A stretch of DNA of 64,000 bases from Triticum aestivum (taxonomy: Eukaryota; Streptophyta; Magnoliopsida; Poales; Poaceae): positions 413,144,104-413,208,103 of the forward strand of contig NC_057809.1 of assembly GCF_018294505.1 (NCBI RefSeq), read 5' to 3'. Below the pieces are notes generated by a model. That model searched no databases. It saw nothing but the letters and a program-made list of their open reading frames with translations, and had not been told where the DNA came from. The translations under genes and the position numbers were made by a program. Shown piece after piece: positions 55,287-64,000 of this stretch (position 1 is the stretch's first letter; the number at the start of each line of letters is the position of its first letter).

Positions 55287-57299
55287 ACTCCCCCAAGGTT
55301 AAACCTCAAGCAATTCAGTTGATAAACTGAAAGTGAAAAGAAAAACTTTTACGAACTCTTTTGCTCTTGTTTGCATAAATAAGGTTAAACAACACCCAGG
55401 TTTTCAGCCAATAATATAACTAACCATGCTGACAATAACTCTTAAAAATTATATTAACTCATACCAATGACATAATCAACTAGCAAGCAATAATAAAATA
55501 TCTCAAACAACAACACGTTATCAAAACAACCATGATATAATATGATAATAGTGGTATCTCGCTAGCCCTTTCTGAGACCGCAAAACATAAATGTAGAGCA
55601 CCTCCAAAGTTCAAGCAGCGACTAAACATTGTAATTCATGGTAGACAAGATCCAGTCATGATGCACCCAACATTAGCTACACAAAATGCATCAGCATGAC
55701 AACAGTGCTCTCGGGTTCTAGCACTTATTTTAGAAGGTGATGACACGACATAAAAGTAAATAGATAGTCCCTTCGCAGAGGGAAGCATTGATTTGCAGAG
55801 GTGCCAGAGCTCAAGTTTTTAAAGCAGGGGTAAATGAAATTTTGATAAATCCACCCTTCTTGTTTACTTCACGACCATCAGTTATCTATATCTTCCATGT
55901 TAAACAAGCAAGTGGCAGTTCCCAAGCGATAAAGTAAAGGTTATGACTCCATAGGAGTTTTTTTTGATTATTTGAAAGATCAATTCTTTTTGTAGTTTGG
56001 GACTGGGCATCCCTATTACCGCCCTTTTCTCGTGCAGTGGTGAGTGAATAAACACTCATCCTGAGAATAACCCGCTTAGCACGGAAGATACTGACTACCT
56101 CCTGTCGCTCCATGAACGATCCAGGCAAACAAAAGGATATTTTTTGAAGCTTTTAGAGGTGGCACATGAAAGTTTACTTAGGACGGCTGGGTAATACCGC
56201 ATATAGGTAGGTATGGTGGACTCATCTAGAATAACTTGGGTTCAAGGTTTTTGATGCACAAGCAGAATTCCCACTTAGTACATGCGAAGGCTAGCAAATA
56301 GGTTGAGAAGCGGCCAACTAGAGAGCAACAACGGTCATGAACATGCATTATGCATAAGTAAGATTGGACACTAGCATGAGTAGGATATGAACACCATGAA
56401 CATAAATATCATAGAGGCTATGTTGGTTTTGATTCAACTACATGCATGAACATGTGCCAAATCAAGCCACTCAAACATTCAGAGTATACCATATCATCAT
56501 ACTACATCACAATCATTTTAATGCAATGTTGACATCCAAGATAAATCTTTATCCACTCCTAGCTACTTATGCATGTCATGAGAAACTATAATCTCTAATT
56601 GTCATTGCAAACATGTTTAATCATAATGAGCTAAATCATGGATACTATGTTAAACATATTTACAAAAACAGAACAAGTCGAGTTCATACCCGTTTCTCCC
56701 GGCCACGACCAGTTCATCAAATATCATTATTATTGCCTTTAACTTGCACGACCGAACGGTATGAAAATAATAATAGTGCAAGAGTGACGTGGACTAAGCT
56801 GGAATCTGCAAACATTTTATTCAACAGGCGAAGACAAGGTAAAATGGGCTCTTTGTTAGATCAATAATAATGCATATGAGAGCCACTCAACATTTTTATC
56901 GTGGACTTCTCCTTGGTACAACTCAATAAAAAGAAAAGAAATTCAGAGAAACACACTGAAATATTTTTGGAGTTTTTGGTTTTCTTGAACAAGCAAATAA
57001 ATGGAAAAAGCAAAAACGAGAAAAAAATATTTACATGGGAAAGCTCCCAACAAGCAAAAGAAGAACAAGGAAATCTTTTTGGGTTTTGTTTTTAGTGCTA
57101 CAGCTAACTACTCTAGAAAGAAAAATAAAAAAGAAGCAGGAAATATTTTTGGATTTTCTCAAAGTTTTTCAAACGGAAGAAGTAAGCGAGAGAATAAATT
57201 TAACATGGATAGTTCAATGAAAAAGTGTGGACACTGACAAATGAAATGTGTGAACATGAATGTAAAGTCGGTGGAAATATGTATTCCCCCAATCTTAGG
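55287..57299 (-). other. Minus Athila element, polypurine tract and 3' noncoding domain
   Basis: The minus strand reads CTTGGGGGAGT next to the LTR. The rest is AT-rich and matches the reverse complement of 51200-52490 in many blocks. No gene was seen. Confidence 0.6.
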
Positions 57300-58240
57300 C
57301 TTTTGGCCTAACTTGGTAATCAATCAGTAGTCGAAGAAACCATGGGGTCCCATGTCGAAATGTTGAGGAGCGGGCACCTGTGGATCCCACTGCTGAGGCT
57401 CAGCCTGTGCTGCATCTAGGTTGTTCCGGTAGGCGATGATGTCCGTAGGCATAATCTTGTATCCACCCCTGCAATAAACTAGTGGTGTTCCATGGCTGCT
57501 CGGTCTAGGTGAACCTTGGGCGAAGGAAAATCATGCTGGCGTATCTGAATGTTAAAGCGATTAGCCAAGCGAGTAGCATAAATACCACCATGTATTTTTC
57601 CCTTGGATTTATTAATATGGAGGCGGCATGCCACAATAGCTCCCAAGCTATAAGTGATGTCTCCTTAGAGTGCACGATGTAAAACAGCAAGGTTTGGGGC
57701 ATTGAGTGCACCCACCTTCTCTCTAGCAAGCAATCACTTTGCAATGAAAAGAGCAAAATAATGAACGACATGAAAATGCAAGCTAGTAGCGGTGGCACTT
57801 GACACCCCTCTCTCATCCCATATAGTCATAGTACGATAAAAGCCTTCAAAGTCTGCAGGCCTAGGCTCTGCTAAACTCCCATCAGAAGGAATCAAGCATA
57901 TATCACAAAATTCAGTAAGCGGTATCTGATGGGGCTCAGCGTATAAATTAAGCTACACTTCAGGGGGATTATTCCTAGGAAGGAAAGTAAAACTTTGCAC
58001 AAATGAGTTTGTGAGGAGATGATACTGTTCACATTCAGCTGCGATGAAATCGGTGAGGCCGGCATTAGCAGCATATTGTGTAAACTCCTGAAGGATTCCC
58101 GCCCCTTCCATGAAAGGGTCATGCGGCCATTCGCACGGCCCTAGCTCCGCCATCCTCCGGGTATGGAGATCGATGTCACATGACTTCACAATCACTCCCT
58201 TGGAGTTCTTCTTGGAAGCAAACTTCATAAAGATACTCAT
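57300..58240 (-). pseudogene. Degenerate extra ORF of the minus Athila element
   Basis: ATG at 58240 opens MSIFMKFASKKNSKG. The blocks CEWPHDPFMEGAGI and YHLLTNSFVQSFTF correspond to EWPSEDFMVRAGV and YLYLTDSFVRRFKF of the plus-strand copy. The frame closes at 57953, and similarity continues in other frames to about 57300 with stops and shifts. Function unknown; not expressible as a whole protein. Confidence 0.6.
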
Positions 58241-58561
58241 GTTTTTCCTATGAACAAAAATTCTGAAAATTTTAGTCCATAAAATTTTCTCAACAAAACT
58301 TTACAAGATTGGTAGCAACTACTCATAGGGATGCATAGAGGCCATAGAAAGCATTCAAACTACTTAAAACTCTAAGAATTAAACATGCAATCTCATCTAC
58401 AGCAGCACCAAGAGTAGCTAATTATTCAAAATATAAACCACTAAAGCAAAAACTAATTGGACAAATGGAGGAGTCACATACTAAGCAACAATCCCCCGAA
58501 AGAGTTTCGAAAACGGAGCTTCAAGCAAAGAGATCGAAATCCACGTGGTTGAGAGCAAGAA

Positions 58562-58564
<3 letters not shown>

Positions 58565-58612
<48 letters not shown>
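58565..58612. repeat. (GA)n microsatellite
   Basis: An almost perfect GA run of about 48 bp, likely polymorphic. Confidence 0.95.
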
Positions 58613-58613
<1 letters not shown>

Positions 58614-58615
<2 letters not shown>

Positions 58616-59063
58616 GGTGATTTTTTTCTGGAGGTAGGTGGTGATGTGGGATGAAAGAGATAAGTGAGGGGCCCCACATGGGGACCACAACCCGCCAGGG
58701 CGCGCCTGGGGGTCCTGGCGCACCCAGGTGGGTTGTTCCCACCTGGTGCACTTCCCTCTGATGTTATTTGCACCAAAATTTCTTAAATATTCAGAAAAAA
58801 TCATATTAAATTTTTAGAGCATTCTGGGAACTTTTATTTTTGGGTCATTTTTTATTCCAAGAGGAAATTCAGAAAACATGCAACACATGGCACTTTATTT
58901 TATTTAACTAATAAAAATGGAAAACAAAAGGTAGGGACAGAAGGTAGTGCCTACTAAATTCATCAACTTCATACCTTTGAAAAATGATATATTAATAAGG
59001 TTGATCAAGTCTTATTAACAACCACTTTTGATTAACATGAAACCGAAGAACTTTCATAAATCA
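58614..59063 (-). other. Minus Athila element, spacer between extra ORF and protease
   Basis: Contains the GC-rich GGGCGCGCC-type island (58690-58720) as in the plus-strand copy. No pol motifs. Confidence 0.5.
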
Positions 59064-60009
59064 CTAAGTTACCTCAATGGGGATATGAATGTCCCCAACA
59101 ATAAGCATTTCATATTTCTTTTTGACAGTAGGTAGAGGTAGTCGAAAACTTCCAATAATGATTGTCAGAGATTTTTCAATAACATGAATATCATTCACTT
59201 GGAATTGTTTCTTCGAAAAGTGCACTGTATGCTCATTAACATTGATATGAAAAGTGACCTTTCTTTTATTGCAATCAATAACAGCCCCTGCAGTATTCAA
59301 GAAGGGTCTACCAAGGATAATCGACATGTTGTTGTCCTCGGGCATCTCAAGTATAACAAAGTCAGTCAAAATAGTAACATTAGCAACAACAACGGGCACA
59401 TACTCACAAATACCGATAGGTATGGCAGTAGATTTGTCACCTATTTGTAAAGATATTTTAGTAGGTGTGAGTTTATCCAAATCAATTCTTTTATATAGAG
59501 AGAAAGGAATAACACTAACACCAACTCCCAAATCACATAAAATAGTTTTCACATAATTTCTTTTGATGGAGCAAGGTATAGTTGGTATTCCCGGATCTCC
59601 AAGTTTCTTAGGTACTCCATCTTTAAAAGTATAATTAGCAAGCATGGTGGATATTTCAGCTTCCGGTATTTTTCTCTTATTGGTGATGATGTATTTCATG
59701 TACTTTGCATAAGGAGGCATTTTAAGGATATCAGTCAAGCAAGTATGCAAAAAGACTGGCCTCAGCATTTCAGCAAAGCGTTCAAATTCTTCATCATCTT
59801 TCTTTTTAGTTGACTTAGGTGGAAATGGCATAGGTTTTTGAACCCACGGTTCTCTTTCTTTACCATGTTTTATAGAAACAAAGTCTCTTTTATCATATCT
59901 TTTATTCTTGGGTTGTGGGTTATCAAGATCAACTGCTAGTTCTATCTCAACATCATTGTCTGGTTCTTTATTATTTGTTTGAGTGTCTTCATGAACCTCA
60001 TCATTGTAT
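59064..60009 (-). CDS. Gag C-terminus and aspartic protease of the minus Athila element (partial)
   Basis: The minus frame is open from 60009, where the chromovirus cuts it, to 59064. It first encodes an acidic Gag linker, then MPFPPKSTKKKDDEEFERF and the protease with ILCDLGVGVSVIPFSLY (DLG loop), VVVANVTILTDFVILEMP and IILGRPFLNTAGAVIDC. The junction between Gag and protease has no stop here, unlike the plus-strand copy. Pol does not follow. Confidence 0.75.
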
Positions 60010-62691
60010 TGTAGCGACCAGACCTCAGACAGTCTGATCTCTGTGCTTTAGTGTCATCCCTGGATCAGTAATGCTGACACGCACAATACTTGAAGGATTT
60101 ATAACAGAGTAGCAATCACACACTTATTACATCGAATGTCTCAAAAGAGAACTTATTACAATAAATATGGCATAAGGCCATCTAATAACAATAACAGCGG
60201 AAGGCTTGGAAGATAAGTGAGTCCATCAACTCCAACGGCATCACTGAGTATAGAACCACGACCTAAAGGCAACTTATTCATCGTCTAAAAAGTCTGCAAC
60301 ACGAACATTGCAGCCCGAAAACGGGTCAGCACATGGAATATGCAGGCAAAGTAACACATGGAGAGCAATGAAAGAATAAAGCTATACTACATGCATATAT
60401 GGCTAGTGGAAAGCTCTATGGTTACAGTTTTTGCATAAAGCCAATTTTTCCCTACTGCAAAGGAATAAATTTTTATTTAACTATCATGGTGGTTGTTGAA
60501 CATTGAGAAGATAGACATCCTCTCAATCCCAATTAAGCATTAAAATTATAACCCAACAATATTAATTAAAGTAACATGATGAGATTCACATGATAATCCA
60601 AGTACTAGATAATCAAGACGTCCATAACCGGGGACACAACTAACCATGATTAGTTTATACACTCTGTAGAGGTTTGCGCACTTTCCCCCACAAGACTCGA
60701 TCTCCTCCATTGGGATTCTCGCACTACATGATGTTTGAGAAACGGATGACCGAGACATAGTCTTTCAGAAGCGCTAGCACCTTACGATCGGGTAGACAGT
60801 ACCAACCTACGTCCCCTACATCTGCTAGTCTACCACTGTAAGAGTTCACACGACTTAGTCAACTATGCTAGAGCCCATAGTAGCTTGTGGCTGCACATGG
60901 AAGTTTCTAGTATGAAAAATCTCATGATCCATTTGAGCCTTGGTGACGGTCCATAAAAAATAGGCAATCACTGGAATACCCAGGTGCCTCAATCCACCCA
61001 AATGTGTCTTTAAGTTGCCGCCTTAAATAAACCATTAATTTACCAATATCACATATGTCATGGATACACTCACCCAATCCACGTCTACTATCATAGCATG
61101 GCATAACAAGCAAACGTAGAAGTAACTCCCAAGGGTTTGATAATAAAACAGGTAATAGGTACTACCTCATCTACTTCCCAAAACCCACATATTAATTAGA
61201 TCCTAATCATGCAATTATTTGAGGATTGATCTAATGCAATAAAAACTGGGTAGTGAAGAGGTATGATCAAAGTGTTACTTGCCTTGCTGATGATCCGTGA
61301 AACCTAGAGATTCAAAGTAGCAAGCGGCGCACTCCGAGTACTCTATCGCAAACAAACAAGCATATAATAAGTACTCATCTAATGCACGGGTATAACTCAA
61401 ATAAGAGATCTAACCAGAAAGTTCAACTTAAGAACTCCGGTTTGCAAAAAGAATCAAATCGAACGAAGCAACGAAAGTCAAACGGCGAAAGAAACAAGCT
61501 TCGTTTACTAATCTAGATCTAAGTCAAATTTTACAAAAGTAAAAACTTGTTTGAGCTGGTTAAACGGAAAGAGGGTTTCGAGATGAAACTCCAGGCACTT
61601 GAATCGTCTGATTCTGATAAACGAGCGAAAAGATAAACTAAAACGAAAATCAGATAAGAAATCGCGACCAGAAATAATCGCGGAAAAATCCGAGAAAAAG
61701 AAAAACTGACGAACAGATTAACGACCGAACGTTTGTTAACTGTAACTAAACGGTGAACGCGTTCGTTAGAACGAACGAACGAGCGAACACTCGCTAAATA
61801 AAAGAACTGATAAAACTGATCTAATAAAAAACCTAGGGTTTTCAAAAAAAACGAATCGGTTTTTCTTAGTAAACCGGGGCGGTGGCGGGCGGCTACCTCG
61901 TCGGGGCTCCGGCGAAGTCCGGCGGCTCCGGCAGGGCTTCGGGCGGTGGCGGGGTGAGGGGGCGTCGGCGGCGGGGCGGGGCGAGGTGAGGCGAGGCGGC
62001 GGGGTGGGGTGGCGGGGGCTATTTAAGGAGGGGGCGTCCTGGCTTGGGGGAGGGGGCGCCTCGGGAGGCGTGCTCCTCCCAGACTCGGGCGGCGGCGGCG
62101 ATCGGGACTCCGGTCCCGATCCGGTGCGGGAGACGGTGGCGCGGACGGGCTGGCCTGGCTCTGCTGGGCTTCGGCCCAGTCGGGCGCGCGGAAGCTTTAA
62201 AAAAATAATTCCACCAAAACTAAGAAAAATTCTAGAAAATAAAATAAAAATCTAAAAATGCCAAAACAAATTTTCACCGTCTAAATAAAATATTTAGAAC
62301 AATGTGAACATTTTCTTGGCCCTAAAATGCAGTTTTGAAAAACGTGCAATTTTTCCTAAATTCAAATAAAATAGCGAGAAAACTCTGAAATAAAAACCTT
62401 ACTTGATTTTTTTTCATTAAACCTTAAATATTTCTTTATGTTGGGAAAGTCATTTTATTCCCTCTCTCATATTTTTATTATAGAAATAATTGAAGATAAA
62501 ATAAATAAAATCAATGATCCTATTTTCAAAATTTGAGAGAAACCCAAATATGAAAATAACGAAATCCCCAACTCTCTCCATAGGTCCTTGAGTTGCGTAG
62601 AATTTCTGGATCAGGCCAAAAGCAAATAAAATATGATATGTAGTGATGACCTAATGTATAACATTCCAAATTGAAACTTTGGGATGTTACA
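60010..62691 (-). repeat. 3' LTR of the chromovirus (2682 bp)
   Basis: On the minus strand it begins TGTAACATCCC and ends GGTCGCTACA. It contains a GC-rich segment at 61870-62200 next to a TATTTAA-type sequence (about 62030), probably the promoter area. Confidence 0.8.
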
Positions 62692-62706
62692 AACCTACCC
62701 CCCTTA
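62692..62706 (-). promoter_or_regulatory. Polypurine tract of the chromovirus
   Basis: The minus strand reads TTAAGGGGGGTAGGTT directly before the LTR. Confidence 0.75.
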
Positions 62707-64000
62707 AGATGAATCTCGCCCTCGAGATTCGGGTTGGCTAGAAAATAGGTGAGGGTGGTCCTTCAGCAGTTCTTCCTCTCGCTCCCAGGTGGCTTCATCC
62801 TCGGTGTGGTGGCTCCACTGAACTTTGCAAAACTTGATAACCTTGCTGCGGGTGACTCGGCTGGCATACTCAAGAATCTTTACTGGTTTCTCCTCACAGG
62901 TCAAATCACTATCCAGCCGAATTGCTTCCAGCGGCACTGTATCTCTTAGCGGTATGTCCGCCATCTCTGCGTGGCACTTCTTCAATTGAGAGACGTGGAA
63001 CACGTCGTGAACTCCCGACAATCCATTAGGCAATTCCAACTTATAAGCAACTTCTCCCATGCGTCCCACTACTTTGTAGGGTCCCACAAAGTGTGGCGCT
63101 AGCTTTCCCTTAACTCCAAAACGCTTAACTCCTCGAAGTGGAGATACTCGAAGATACACTCGGTCTCCGACTTCGTAAACTGTATCCATGCGTTTAGAAT
63201 CTGCGTAACTCTTCTGCCTGGACTAGGCTACCTTGAGCCTATCGCGAATCAATTCCACCTTCTGTTTAGACTCCTTAATCAAATCCGGTCCAAACAACTG
63301 GCGGTCTCCAACTTCATCCCACGACAATGCGGTCCTGCACCTCCTTCCATACAAGGCTTCGAAAGGGGCCATCTTCAAACTGGATTGATAACTGTTGTTG
63401 TAAGAGAACTCTGCATATGGCAAATTGTCGTCCCAGCTAGATCCATAATCTAGCGCACAAGCTCTCAGCATATCCTCCAAAATCTGATTGACTCTCTCGG
63501 TCTGTCCATCAGTCTGCAGATGAAAAGTTGTACTAAACTCTAGCCTGGTACCCAAAGTTTCGTGCAACTGATTCCAGAACTTTGAGGTAAACTAGGTTCT
63601 TCTATTTGATACAATGCTCCTCGGAACTCCATGCAGACATAGGATCCTGGTCATGTATATCTTTGCCAACTTAGCACTGGTGTAAGTGGTCTTTACTGGG
63701 ATGAAATGAGCTACCTTCGTCAAGCGATCGACTACAACCCATATCAAGTCATAGCCTGAACGGGTTCTTGGTAATCCCGTGATAAAATCCATGCCTAGCT
63801 TATCCCACTTCCATTCGGGTATCGGCAATGGTTGTAGCAATCCTGCTGGCTTCTGATGCTCTGCCTTTACTCTCTGACATACATCACAAACTGCTACATA
63901 CTCCGCAATATCCTTCTTCATTCTGGTCCACCAGAAAGTATCCTTCAAATCCAAATACATCTTGGTATTTCCTGGGTGAATCGAATATGGTGAATCATGG
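62704..64000 (-). pseudogene. Integrase and chromodomain end of chromovirus pol, with stops
   Basis: One minus frame, broken by TAG at 63592-63594 and 63223-63225. Read in order: an integrase zinc-finger end (CDVCQRVKAEHQ), the core domain with KWDKLGMDFITGLP (first catalytic Asp), VSNRRT where the second catalytic Asp is expected, and QTDGQTERVNQILEDM (catalytic Glu). Next come YAEFSYNNSYQSSL and APFEALYGRRCR, then the GPYKVVGRMGEVAYKLELP and HDVFHVSQLKK blocks, and a chromodomain (VQWSHHTEDEATWEREEEL). Chromodomains steer integration to modified chromatin. This copy is dead by stops and loss of a catalytic residue. Confidence 0.85.

Larger units (their letters stand above)
54537..60009 (-). 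mobile_element. Athila-lineage Gypsy element on the minus strand, cut at both sides
   Basis: Same family as 31329-53161 but in reverse. From right to left: gag end and protease (60009-59064), spacer, degenerate extra ORF, noncoding domain, polypurine tract (55287-55300) and 3' LTR (55286-54537). No reverse transcriptase or integrase. The left side is cut by the CACTA end, the right side by the chromovirus at 60010. Confidence 0.75.
60010..64000 (-). mobile_element. Tekay/Del-type chromovirus (Gypsy), 3' part
   Basis: The 3' LTR (60010-62691) is followed in the reverse direction by a polypurine tract and the C-terminal pol with integrase and chromodomain. The 5' part lies beyond the right edge. 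The left flank is TGTAT (60005-60009); its partner duplication would be outside the window. Confidence 0.8.

Noticed and set aside
1..64000. CRISPR arrays, tRNA or rRNA genes, bacterial-type operons
   Set aside because: None seen. The regular repeats present are LTR motifs, a GA microsatellite and tandem arrays without spacer-repeat structure.

Overview
The window is plant nuclear DNA, almost certainly from a large Triticeae grass genome (wheat, barley or Aegilops). The evidence is GT/AG introns, grass-type gene families, and several nested LTR retrotransposons of the kinds that dominate those genomes. There are no bacterial genes, operons, rRNA or tRNA genes, or CRISPR arrays. Family names for repeats (Sukkula, Maximus, Sabrina/WHAM, Fatima) come from recognition, not a database search, and are tentative. 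Boundaries are firmer, because most elements show TG...CA ends and target-site duplications (TSDs).

Layout. The oldest layer is three broken plus-strand genes: (a) an XS-type zinc-finger gene (2766-12523), (b) a gene joining a B3-like domain to an F-box/LRR/FBD protein (13173-30366), and (c) a DEDD 3'-5' exonuclease-like gene (31201-53758). They end at a CACTA-type inverted-repeat terminus at 54534. That terminus abuts a cut Athila LTR, so these genes may be cargo of one CACTA transposon whose left end lies outside the window.

Each gene is split by a retrotransposon. Gene (a) carries a Tat-lineage Gypsy element (2861-11593, minus, TSD GTTGT). Gene (b) carries a SIRE/Maximus-like Copia element (14438-28712, minus, TSD CATGA/CACGA), which itself holds a 4.2-kb solo LTR (22486-26693, TSD GGTTC). 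Gene (c) carries an Athila-like Gypsy element (31329-53161, plus, TSD TCCAT). Inside the gag of that element sits the strangest object here: a 13.8-kb insertion (33987-47741, TSD GTATG) made of ~5-kb LTRs in opposite orientations, forming a ~10-kb inverted repeat with a 33-bp spacer.

From 54537 to 60009 lies a second Athila-like element on the minus strand, interrupted at 60010 by a Tekay-type chromovirus (minus) that runs off the right edge with its 2.7-kb LTR, chromodomain and integrase.

Function. No gene here looks intact. Every LTR element whose internal domain is visible, except the chromovirus, lacks reverse transcriptase and integrase, so these are nonautonomous copies. Most nonsense codons are TAG or TGA at positions explained by C-to-T change of CAG or CGA, as expected for long-methylated DNA. 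The points most worth following up are the inverted-LTR composite, the B3/F-box gene architecture, and the intron-containing antisense gene inside the Tat element.
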